A DNA stretch of 16,830 bases, taken from contig JBCCRH010000077.1 in assembly GCA_039208045.1 (NCBI GenBank), forward strand, positions 1 through 16,830, written 5' to 3'. The position numbers and the translations under genes are program-made. Positions 7,963 through 15,045 of this stretch are shown piece after piece; the stretch's first letter is position 1; each line of letters opens with the position of its first letter. The notes beneath the pieces are model-generated. The model had not been told where the DNA came from and searched no databases. It saw only the letters and a program-made list of their open reading frames with translations. Origin of the DNA: JBCCRH01 sp039208045 (GTDB taxonomy: Bacteria > Bacteroidota > Bacteroidia > Chitinophagales > Saprospiraceae).

Positions 7963-7992
7963 TTGGCAGTAAGATTTCATGCTTACTGCCAA
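7963..7992 (+). terminator. Hairpin terminator (or leader attenuator) between the two DsbD-type genes
   Basis: A perfect 11-bp stem (TTGGCAGTAAG at 7963-7973 with CTTACTGCCAA at 7982-7992) closes an 8-nt loop and is followed by TTTATTT. It lies 75 nt after the stop of the first gene and 85 nt before dsbD, fitting an intrinsic terminator of moderate strength. Confidence 0.55.
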
Positions 7993-8077
7993 TTTATTTC
8001 CCTCCTGCTACGACATACCAAATAGACAATCTCCTGAATTTAAATGACATAACCATCTATAATTAAGCTATAGAAAC

Positions 8078-10663
8078 ATGAGATTTTTACTGCTACTGTT
8101 GCTAAGTGGGCTCAGCTTTTCGCTATCCGCCCAAATCCTTGATCCCGTTTCTTGGGAAACTTCTGTGGAAAAGATAAGTGATACCGAGTATGACCTGATC
8201 GCCACAGCGACTATGGAAGATGGCTGGACGATCTACTCTCAATTCACCGATGATAATGGTCCGGTACCTACTTATTTCGAATTTGAGCCAGGTGACCACT
8301 ATGAACGGGTAGGTGAAGTCACCGAGAAAGGCAAAAAGAAAGAAGGCCCTGATCCCCTTTTTGGTGATGTGGTAGTTATCAAATACGTAGCGAGTCCTGT
8401 TACATTTACACAGCGCGTAAAAGTCAGCGATATTAATACCCCAATCAAAGGCTATCTAGAATATATGACTTGCGACGATAGCCGCTGCTTGCCCCCAACA
8501 GAATTTAACCTAAAGTACGATCTCAGCGCACTAAGCGAAGAGAAATCTGCTGAAAAAACCAAAGAGCAAATCCAAGAGCAAGCATCTACTGGCAAAGATC
8601 AGGGCCTGCTTATTCAGGAGCAGGAAGAAATAGAAGAAGTCAAAACTACTGGCACCCTTGGTAAGAACATCAAGCAACCTGTCACTTGGTCGATCCAACT
8701 CCGCCCCATAGAGGAAGGCACCTACGATATTGCTATCACCGCAGACTTAGAGCAAGGCTGGACGATTTACTCCCAAGATACGGAAGATAACGGCCCTATA
8801 CCCACTGAATTCACTTTTGAAGATGCGGGAAATGGTTATACCCTAGAAGGCAAAGTAGAGGAGGAAGGCAAATTCAAAGAAGGCCCCGATGCTGTTTTTG
8901 GAGGTGTTTTTGTAAAAAAATATGTGAAAGGCCCCGTCTTGTTCAAGCAGCGCATTAGAGTAACAGACAATAAGAAAGAGATCACTGGCAACGTCTACTT
9001 CATGGCTTGCGATGCCTCCAAATGCTTGCCACCAGAAGAAGTGCCCTTTACCATTTCGCTAGCAAGCGGAACGGCCACCATTGGAGCTGAACTAGCGAGC
9101 CCCGAAGAAATGGCTGCGCAAGAGGATAAAGGCCTATTCTATATTAATCGTCCTGATTTAGACGCTGTTGAAGCAGAATGCAGCGTGGCTGTCGTAGAAA
9201 AATCTAATTCCTACTGGTCGATTTTCTTTTTGGGATTCTTGGGTGGACTCATTGCCTTGCTTACCCCTTGCGTTTTCCCGATGATTCCGCTCACGGTAAG
9301 CTTTTTTACCAAGGGTAGTGAAAATAAGCAGAAAGGCTTGACCAATGCCTTTTTATACGGCTTTTTCATCTTTTTGGTCTATCTGCTGCTCAGCGTTCCA
9401 TTCCACTTGATGGATAGCATCAATCCGGATATTCTAAATGATATTTCCACTAATGTTTGGCTCAATATTGCTTTCTTCTTGATCTTCTTATTTTTTGCCT
9501 TTTCGTTCTTTGGCTACTACGAGATTACACTCCCTGCTAGCTGGACTAATAAGGCAAGTTCTGCGGAAGGCGTTGGTGGTATTTTGGGTATTTTCTTTAT
9601 GGCCCTGACTTTAGCATTAGTGTCCTTCTCTTGTACCGGCCCCATACTCGGCTCGCTCCTGGCAGGGGCGCTAAGCTCCGATGGAGGGGCCATGCAGCTG
9701 ACTATGGGAATGGGTGGCTTCGGCCTGGCACTTGCCTTGCCGTTTGGCTTATTCGCGGCTTTCCCTGGTTGGATGAATACCCTACCGAGCTCCGGCGGCT
9801 GGCTCAATTCCGTAAAAGTGGTATTGGGATTTGTCGAACTAGCACTAGCCTTCAAATTCCTCTCCAATGCTGATTTAGTACAACACTGGGGTTTCTTAAC
9901 GGTAGAGGTTTTCCTAGGCATCTGGATTGTAACGGCCATTGGTTTAGGCTTATATTTATTCGGTAAAATCAAATTCCCACACGATTCTCCAATCAAGAAA
10001 TTGGGACTCACCCGTATTGTCCTTGGTACAGCTTCCTTTGCTTTTGCCCTCTACCTAATGACCGGTTTTATCTTTGACGAGAAAGCCAACTCGCTACGCT
10101 CGCTGACGCTACTAAGTGGGCTGGCTCCCCCGGCTTGCTACAGCATGTTCTACCCCTGCGATTGTCCACAAAACCTCAATTGCTTCAAAGACTTCAATCA
10201 GGGTATGGCTTACGCCAAAAAAGTCAACAAACCAGTCATGATCGATTTTACAGGACACGCCTGTGTCAACTGCCGTAAAATGGAAGAGCAGGTATGGCCC
10301 AAATCGGAAGTGTATGGCACCTTAAAAGAAGACTACATCTTGATTTCCCTCTACGTAGATGAAGATATTAATCTACCTGAAGAAGAGCAAGTAGAGGTCA
10401 TCTACACGGTCATCCCTGGCAAAAAGCGCCTGCTAGAAACGGTTGGCGACAAGTGGTCGTATTTCGAAACAGAGTATTTCGAAACTAATACGCAGCCCTA
10501 TTACGTCCTCCTTTCTCCAGAAGGAGAAATGCTAAACCGCCCCGTAGGCTATACCCCGGATGCAGAAGAATATGCTGACTTTTTGGAATGTGGCTTGCAA
10601 TCTTTTGAGCGCATCTCTCAAGAAACTACGCCTAGTGAAGGGCAGAAGTTGGGGTTGAGGTAA
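8078..10663 (+). CDS. dsbD: Thiol:disulfide interchange protein DsbD with two N-terminal alpha domains
   Basis: DsbD moves electrons from cytoplasmic thioredoxin across the inner membrane to periplasmic and cytochrome c maturation thiols. The 861-residue product has a signal peptide (cleavage after LSAQ, about residue 19), then two successive DsbD-alpha domains (about 21-149 and 198-328) with pairs C132/C137 and C311/C316, each in a CLPP context, joined by a charged Glu/Lys/Gln-rich linker. Eight hydrophobic segments (about 380-664) form the DsbD-beta core with C398 in TPCVFP and C519 in SCTGP. A periplasmic thioredoxin-like gamma domain follows with the active site C729-VN-C732. Four extra cysteines (687, 694, 696, 702) precede it. 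E. coli DsbD is about 565 residues with a single alpha domain, so the tandem copy and linker explain much of the extra length. It ends convergent to the biotin carrier gene. Confidence 0.9.
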   Translation: MRFLLLLLLSGLSFSLSAQILDPVSWETSVEKISDTEYDLIATATMEDGWTIYSQFTDDNGPVPTYFEFEPGDHYERVGEVTEKGKKKEGPDPLFGDVVVIKYVASPVTFTQRVKVSDINTPIKGYLEYMTCDDSRCLPPTEFNLKYDLSALSEEKSAEKTKEQIQEQASTGKDQGLLIQEQEEIEEVKTTGTLGKNIKQPVTWSIQLRPIEEGTYDIAITADLEQGWTIYSQDTEDNGPIPTEFTFEDAGNGYTLEGKVEEEGKFKEGPDAVFGGVFVKKYVKGPVLFKQRIRVTDNKKEITGNVYFMACDASKCLPPEEVPFTISLASGTATIGAELASPEEMAAQEDKGLFYINRPDLDAVEAECSVAVVEKSNSYWSIFFLGFLGGLIALLTPCVFPMIPLTVSFFTKGSENKQKGLTNAFLYGFFIFLVYLLLSVPFHLMDSINPDILNDISTNVWLNIAFFLIFLFFAFSFFGYYEITLPASWTNKASSAEGVGGILGIFFMALTLALVSFSCTGPILGSLLAGALSSDGGAMQLTMGMGGFGLALALPFGLFAAFPGWMNTLPSSGGWLNSVKVVLGFVELALAFKFLSNADLVQHWGFLTVEVFLGIWIVTAIGLGLYLFGKIKFPHDSPIKKLGLTRIVLGTASFAFALYLMTGFIFDEKANSLRSLTLLSGLAPPACYSMFYPCDCPQNLNCFKDFNQGMAYAKKVNKPVMIDFTGHACVNCRKMEEQVWPKSEVYGTLKEDYILISLYVDEDINLPEEEQVEVIYTVIPGKKRLLETVGDKWSYFETEYFETNTQPYYVLLSPEGEMLNRPVGYTPDAEEYADFLECGLQSFERISQETTPSEGQKLGLR

Positions 10664-10678
10664 GCTGGTTCTTCTCTT

Positions 10679-10764
10679 CGCGGATTGCAAAACCGCTGGG
10701 CGCGGGCCAAGCGGCTTTACGGAATAAAAAGCTTAGCCCGCGCTTAGCGGATTTGCAATCCGCG
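10679..10764. repeat. 34-bp inverted repeat between convergent genes
   Basis: The arms 10679-10712 and 10731-10764 match at 30 of 34 positions when one is reverse-complemented, around an 18-nt loop. Each arm also contains a short nested hairpin (GGATT...AATCC type). Neither side carries a U-tract, so it is not a classic intrinsic terminator, although such a long stem could still block transcription from both sides. The 'CGGATTGCAAATCCG' theme resembles intergenic repeats I recall from other Bacteroidota genomes. Confidence 0.7.
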
Positions 10765-10785
10765 TGGCTATCCGAGCCTTATAAT

Positions 10786-11265
10786 CTACTCCAACTCAAT
10801 AAGCACCTGATTTTTCTCCACAGCCTGCCCCTGCCCCACTTCGATCGACTTAATAACCCCTTCCCCTGGCGACTTAATCACATTCTCCATCTTCATCGCC
10901 TCCAAAATGAGTAAGGAGTCATCCTTTTGAACCGTATCCCCTGCTTGCACTTGAATATCTAAGACTAAGCCCGGCATGGGTGCTTTGATACTCTTCACGG
11001 CTTGCACGCTAGTAGCAGACAATCCCAAGCGCTGTACCAACAAATCGTACTCATCTTGAATCGTCACTGAGTATTTCTTACCATTAATGAGAAGAACAAA
11101 TGCTTTCTCTTGCGGCCTTGCTTCTACGAGCTCCGCATGATAGGTAGTGTTATTTTTAATAATGTGGAACTGATGCGTTCCGGTTGTGACGGCATCCAAT
11201 GGCGCAAGATCTGCGCTATCAAATTCAAATTGGTCGTTTATTTTTATGCGATATGCTTTTTCCAT
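10786..11265 (-). CDS. Biotin carboxyl carrier protein of an acyl-CoA carboxylase
   Basis: This 159-residue protein ends in a biotinyl domain (residues about 88-159) with the modification motif EAMKMEN; K125 should carry the biotin. The domain entry APMPGLVLDIQV is typical of acetyl-/propionyl-CoA carboxylase alpha subunits and decarboxylase biotin domains. The N-terminal part (NDQFEFDSADL..., then LLINGKKYSVTIQD) resembles the beta-rich linker that precedes the biotinyl domain in these carboxylases. It passes carboxyl groups between a biotin carboxylase and a carboxyltransferase, neither of which is in the window. The ATG at 11263-11265 is chosen over an upstream in-frame start at 11310 because the latter would overlap the previous gene and adds no family-like sequence. 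It is the last gene of the bactofilin-atpZ operon. Confidence 0.85.
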   Translation of the reverse strand: MEKAYRIKINDQFEFDSADLAPLDAVTTGTHQFHIIKNNTTYHAELVEARPQEKAFVLLINGKKYSVTIQDEYDLLVQRLGLSATSVQAVKSIKAPMPGLVLDIQVQAGDTVQKDDSLLILEAMKMENVIKSPGEGVIKSIEVGQGQAVEKNQVLIELE

Positions 11266-11287
11266 GAGCAGTGCAATAGTTAAAGGG

Positions 11288-11695
11288 TTAGGAGGTAGTA
11301 TCTGATGCAAGGGGGATTTCCATCTTGCCCAGGCGCATCATGAAGTAGGTTTCAAAAACAGTGTAGATCAGATAGACCATAAAAAAGGGCAGGATAAACC
11401 ACTTGGTAGGTGGTTCCATCAGACTATTGTAAAGCACAATAACGATAAGGGACATAAACATTTTACCTGCGGTAAACCCAAGTACGGTGCTGGTAAAGGT
11501 ATTTTTATTCTTACTCTGTGCCGTTTGATAGCCAAATACAAACATCAATAAGGTCAACACGGTAAATAATGCTAAACTAAGCCAGCCCAGGCCAACATAG
11601 GGCTTGGTTTGCTCGAATTGGCTCAAACCATAGACTAGTCCTGCTGAAATAAGAGTGATAACGGTCAGCTGAATATAAAAGGACGATTTAGTCAT
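11288..11695 (-). CDS. Four-helix membrane protein, AtpI-like position
   Basis: This 135-residue protein has four predicted membrane segments (about 7-26, 35-56, 70-90 and 97-121), with a basic loop SKNKNT after the second and a short polar tail. I do not recognise a diagnostic motif. It follows atpZ by 4 nt, and in several Bacteroidota a comparable four-helix protein stands between atpZ and atpB, so a role in F0 c-ring assembly like that of AtpI is a reasonable inference from position and topology. Here the next gene is a biotin carrier 22 nt away instead of atpB. The reading frame is well supported by its tight fit between neighbours. Confidence 0.6.
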   Translation of the reverse strand: MTKSSFYIQLTVITLISAGLVYGLSQFEQTKPYVGLGWLSLALFTVLTLLMFVFGYQTAQSKNKNTFTSTVLGFTAGKMFMSLIVIVLYNSLMEPPTKWFILPFFMVYLIYTVFETYFMMRLGKMEIPLASDTTS

Positions 11696-11699
11696 GCAG

Positions 11700-11948
11700 C
11701 TAGTTTTCTTCGGTGAAGAGATCTTTCAGTGATAAATACAATGCTGCAAAGATAGAAAGGAGTGCAAATAAACCGGTAAGATAGGGGCGCTCTAGTTGAT
11801 AATATTCATCTAATTGTTGTCCAATGAGCGCCCCTACCAAAATGATGGCTCCCATTTGGAAAGCCATACCCGAATATTTCATATAGTTTCGGGCTGCTGT
11901 TTTCTTTTTTTTATCCGTATCTTCTGTATGTGGCTGCTTGGGTGCCAT
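11700..11948 (-). CDS. atpZ: AtpZ/AtpI family protein (ATP synthase gene-1 product)
   Basis: This is an 82-residue protein with two membrane segments (about 26-46 and 55-73) after a charged, lysine-rich N-terminus (DTDKKKKTAARNYMKYSG). The GAIILVGALIGQQLD hairpin entry and the closing LKDLF tail are typical of the AtpZ family, which is encoded at the head of many F-type ATPase operons and has been linked to assembly of the ring or to Mg/Ca transport with AtpI. Its ATG is one base after the bactofilin stop, and the next gene begins 4 nt after its own stop, so translation is probably coupled. No catalytic ATP synthase subunit follows in the window. Confidence 0.75.
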   Translation of the reverse strand: MAPKQPHTEDTDKKKKTAARNYMKYSGMAFQMGAIILVGALIGQQLDEYYQLERPYLTGLFALLSIFAALYLSLKDLFTEEN

Positions 11949-11949
11949 G

Positions 11950-12429
11950 CTATGAAGCCCCGGTTACCTTAGCTGCCTTCGCATTAGATGAGCTTTTAGA
12001 AGACGACGAGTGGCCAGAGGAATTAGTTCTTGATCCAGGACGCTTACCATCGCCCATTGTACAAGTTACATTAAAGACAGCCCCCGGCTGCACTACCAGC
12101 TTAGACGTAGTGACATCCCCATTAACTACCGCGCTTTCGCGGATATTAAGTAGCTCTTTTACGTGCAGGGTGCCTTCAAATTTTCCTTCAATTACGGCAT
12201 TCATACATCGCACCTCTCCATCTATCAAGCCCGTTGGGCCAATGATAACTTTGGAATCACAATGTAAATTCCCTTTGATGGTACCATCAATTCGGATGTC
12301 ACTGCTTGCTTTTACAGTGCCTTCAATCATAGTACCCTTTACAAGGCTGTTGAGGGAATGAGAGCCTGATGAAGTTGGTGTCATGCTAGGTTTGCTTTTG
12401 TTTGCCTCCTTTTTGTTGTTGCCAAACAT
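11950..12429 (-). CDS. Bactofilin
   Basis: Bactofilins are small polymer-forming cytoskeletal proteins that assemble beta-helical filaments without nucleotides and organise cell-wall or envelope machinery, usually at the inner membrane face. The 159-residue product has a disordered basic N-terminal tail (1-25), a bactofilin domain (about 26-127) made of short hydrophobic/glycine repeats such as GTMIEGTVKASSDIRIDGTI and GEVRCMNAVIEGKFEGTL, and a Ser/Lys-rich C-terminal tail (128-159). The ATG at 12427-12429 is preferred to a TTG two codons upstream. It heads a minus-strand operon with atpZ. Linkage of bactofilin and atp genes occurs in other Bacteroidota, to my recollection. The call is secure. 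Confidence 0.9.
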   Translation of the reverse strand: MFGNNKKEANKSKPSMTPTSSGSHSLNSLVKGTMIEGTVKASSDIRIDGTIKGNLHCDSKVIIGPTGLIDGEVRCMNAVIEGKFEGTLHVKELLNIRESAVVNGDVTTSKLVVQPGAVFNVTCTMGDGKRPGSRTNSSGHSSSSKSSSNAKAAKVTGAS

Positions 12430-12507
12430 GTTCAAGGTTTTTGGTTAAATATTGATATTCTAATATAAGACAATTTTCTAATAAATCACTTAAAGGGGTA
12501 AAATAAC

Positions 12508-12543
12508 ACATCCTGTAGCTGAGTAGTCAGGGCTACAGGATGT
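12508..12543 (-). terminator. Hairpin terminator after porP/SprF
   Basis: A perfect 12-bp stem (12508-12519 with 12532-12543) has a 12-nt loop. On the minus strand it is followed by GTTATTTT. It lies about 50 nt beyond the porP/SprF stop and about 80 nt before the bactofilin start, separating the two units. Confidence 0.6.
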
Positions 12544-12593
12544 ATTCTATTGTTTGGGTACCTCATATTGAGGCATGTGTAAGACTGATTCGA

Positions 12594-13643
12594 TTAGAAA
12601 TTCGGGCAGTAAACGCCACGACGCTCTGGCCCACAGATTTTGTAGATCAGTGCAAATTCGAAGCCACCATTAGAGTTACTAGCTTCTTGCAGTGGCGAAA
12701 TATTAATATCGTAGCTAAAGCCTAAGCTAAAGTCGTTGTAGTCAAAACGAGTAGATAAGATCGCAGCATCATTCAATACACTGCCTCCAATTTGGTTGGA
12801 AATACGGGTCCAGAGCCCGACTTGGAAAGCCTGAGTGTTAAAACGGCTATTCCCCAACAAAAACTTGAAGCTAGTACCTGCATTGACTTGAAAAGAAGGC
12901 CCTTGGCTCATCACAATCACACCAGGTACTAAACCAAAGCGATCCCCCAACATAAAATCACCACCTGCATGTACGGTGTAGCGGCTAAAGAGCAAATCTT
13001 CATCACTCGAACTAAAAGATTGGTTCGAACGATTCAAGTGATGGAAAGCACCACCTATGTACAAGCTATTATTTTCATCAAAAACCATAAACCACAACAA
13101 ACCAGCCGCCAAATCAGCAAATAGGAAGTTGTCGCGATCAAAGGTTTCTCTCGAATCTAAAGTCTCATCAAAGCCCCCTTCACCATCGTGCTGCAAGCCC
13201 CAGCGCAAATTCAAGAAATCAATGCTTCGCTGTGCGGCACCTGCTTCAGCACCCACTACTAGGTAGTTACCATCATTGCGGCCACCACCCATTTTCTTAC
13301 TATATGAGAAAGAAAGCTTTCCAGTGATCGTTTGGAAATTAGCCTCTCCTGCTTGGTCTCCCCAGAAGGTACCTCCAACACCGAAGTAATCATAGCGACC
13401 TACTGGAATACGCTGATCGTAAGAAACCGAGTAGGTATTATAGGCATTAGAGCGAAGCACACTTGCCCACTGGTTTCTGTAGTTCGCCACCAAACGGATA
13501 TTACAGTTCATCACCCCTGTCATCGCTGGATTGAGGTTGAGCGGTGACAAGTAAAACTGAGAAAAATGGATGTCCTGCGCACTCAACGATAGCGATCCCA
13601 GGATCGCAAAACAGCACACCAATAACGACTTAATTTTTTTCAT
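12594..13643 (-). CDS. PorP/SprF-family type IX secretion membrane protein
   Basis: This is a 349-residue outer-membrane beta-barrel protein. It starts with a signal peptide (KKIKSLLVCCFAILGSLSLSAQ, cleavage near residue 23), directly followed by the family hallmark DIHFSQFYLSPLNLNPAMTG and later by LVANYRNQW. The rest alternates aromatic and glycine-rich strands and ends with a short Cys-containing tail (GVYCPNF). PorP/SprF proteins act with type IX secretion: PorP is part of the core machine in P. gingivalis, and SprF-like paralogues, often many per genome, help secrete or attach specific adhesins. Which role applies is unknown, since no adhesin gene is adjacent. The ATG at 13641-13643 is chosen because the signal peptide begins there; an in-frame extension to 13775 lacks family features. 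Confidence 0.9.
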   Translation of the reverse strand: MKKIKSLLVCCFAILGSLSLSAQDIHFSQFYLSPLNLNPAMTGVMNCNIRLVANYRNQWASVLRSNAYNTYSVSYDQRIPVGRYDYFGVGGTFWGDQAGEANFQTITGKLSFSYSKKMGGGRNDGNYLVVGAEAGAAQRSIDFLNLRWGLQHDGEGGFDETLDSRETFDRDNFLFADLAAGLLWFMVFDENNSLYIGGAFHHLNRSNQSFSSSDEDLLFSRYTVHAGGDFMLGDRFGLVPGVIVMSQGPSFQVNAGTSFKFLLGNSRFNTQAFQVGLWTRISNQIGGSVLNDAAILSTRFDYNDFSLGFSYDINISPLQEASNSNGGFEFALIYKICGPERRGVYCPNF

Positions 13644-13853
13644 AGTAGAATATTTGTAGACTATCGTCCATTTGCTGACGGGGCCAGTAACAACCCGATC
13701 ACAATTATAAAGAATGTAAGACAATTTGAACGAATTATTTCTGTTAAAAGACACCAAAAGCAAAAAAGGAGTCATCTAATAGACCCAAGCAATATTGCCA
13801 ACGCTGCAAAATCCCAAAATTAAATTCTGGGTTTCATGCCTAACAGCAGAAAT

Positions 13854-13876
13854 AAAAAAATGATTACCGTAAATCA
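13854..13876 (-). terminator. Weak terminator after the protease gene
   Basis: On the minus strand TGATT / AATCA form a 5-bp stem around a 6-nt loop, followed immediately by seven T residues. It lies 25 nt after the protease stop. The stem is short and AT-rich, so efficiency is uncertain. Confidence 0.4.
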
Positions 13877-13901
13877 CACGAATGGCAATGGAGAGTCAAA
13901 A

Positions 13902-15005
13902 CTAATTTTCTTGTTCCTCGTATTTCCATCGAGCACCATACTCCTCCACTAAGATATTGTCGAAGTAATCGGCCCGCTCAAAAAGGTGTTTAAAAAGCTT
14001 AATCCCAGTATCTGCATTAAGATAACGATCATAAATTAGTAGAGAAAGCATGATGTCCATGCCTTTTATACTGAAATTTAAACCTTCAATTTGATGATTT
14101 GCTTTTAGCAAGAACTCGTAAAGGGGCTTTATTTGGTTCTTTTCCTTAGGTAGATAACAAAGATACGCATCTCCGGTAATAAGTCCAGTTTTTTCGTGGT
14201 AAGAAATATTAATTTTCGCACTCCCCTCCTGAATCTCCCAATTATTGGGCCCACGCCGCGTCAAGGGAACCGAATGCCCAATCTTTTTTAACATCTCCTC
14301 AATCGTCTTTGCCACCCCTACCGGCTCGTACACATCCACTGCTGAAGGTAATGTAATATGTGCTCCACAGTAAGGACAATACTTTTCCTCAATAGTGTGC
14401 TCGTACACCATATTAGAGCAACTAGCGCAGCGCACCCCCACCTTTTTTCCAGCACTCACATACTCTTCCAGCGTCGTCGCCAAGAAAGAAACAGGCAAGC
14501 TAAATCCAATATTATCCCCATCTTGAATAATAAAGGTATTCATCCCCACAATCTCCCCTTGCATATTCACTAGCGGCCCCCCGCTATTACCCGGATTCAA
14601 AGCCGCATCATGCTGGATATAATTAATATTAGCCCGTTTATGTAATACATTGGAAATAATACCCTGCGTCGCCGAGTATTTGAGGCCAAACGGATGGCCA
14701 ATGGCAAGTATTCGATCGCCCTGAGTAGGCTCCTTCTCCAAAGCTAGATTTACCTCCGGCAACTCTAATACGGTAGGAACCTCCAGAAACGCAATGTCCA
14801 GATTTTCATCAAAAAACAGCACCTTCGCCAGCTGCTTCTCCATCCCTACTCCCTTCACAATCACCATCCGATTATCGCGAATGACATGCTCATTCGTCAC
14901 AATCAGATCATACTGCTTCAAGTAAAATCCCGTACCAGTACTATAAGGAGTAGCAATCTGGATAACAATGCTCCGGTAGTAATCAATAATTTCAGTCTCC
15001 TTCAT
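13902..15005 (-). CDS. Trypsin-like protease fused to zinc ribbon and YbjN-like domain
   Basis: This 367-residue protein begins with a chymotrypsin-fold protease domain (about 1-185) of the HtrA/Deg type. The triad is H40 in TNEHV, D70 in ENLDIAFLEV and S141 in LNPGNSGGPL. Instead of a PDZ domain, a four-cysteine zinc ribbon follows (C193-C196 and C210-C213, CASC...CPYC). The C-terminal 135 residues (about 233-360) look like a YbjN / type III secretion chaperone-like domain, with an amphipathic helix, beta strands and a long helix ending in YGARWK; this last assignment rests on overall pattern only. There is no signal peptide or membrane segment, so the protease is probably cytoplasmic. It starts 40 nt after paaC in the same direction and may share its transcript. 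The function is unknown; regulated proteolysis or a chaperone-like binding role is possible. Confidence 0.75.
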   Translation of the reverse strand: MKETEIIDYYRSIVIQIATPYSTGTGFYLKQYDLIVTNEHVIRDNRMVIVKGVGMEKQLAKVLFFDENLDIAFLEVPTVLELPEVNLALEKEPTQGDRILAIGHPFGLKYSATQGIISNVLHKRANINYIQHDAALNPGNSGGPLVNMQGEIVGMNTFIIQDGDNIGFSLPVSFLATTLEEYVSAGKKVGVRCASCSNMVYEHTIEEKYCPYCGAHITLPSAVDVYEPVGVAKTIEEMLKKIGHSVPLTRRGPNNWEIQEGSAKINISYHEKTGLITGDAYLCYLPKEKNQIKPLYEFLLKANHQIEGLNFSIKGMDIMLSLLIYDRYLNADTGIKLFKHLFERADYFDNILVEEYGARWKYEEQEN

Positions 15006-15045
15006 CCAAGCCGATGATTATGGAGCACAATATACTAAAAAACAC

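Noticed and set aside
9517..10011. Minus-strand 164-codon open frame opposite dsbD
   Set aside because: It is antisense to the conserved DsbD membrane core, with Pro/Lys/Ser-rich composition typical of a shadow frame.
11266..11310. Longer start for the biotin carrier protein
   Set aside because: It overlaps the upstream gene by 23 nt and adds no domain sequence; the ATG at 11265 gives a normal start.
13644..13775. N-terminal extension of the PorP/SprF gene to 13775
   Set aside because: The extra residues are not family-like and would put the clear signal peptide inside the protein; the ATG at 13643 fits.
13801..13835. Near-palindrome CCCAAAATT/AATTCTGGG upstream of porP/SprF as a terminator
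   Set aside because: The arms leave essentially no loop, contain a mismatch and lack a U-tract.
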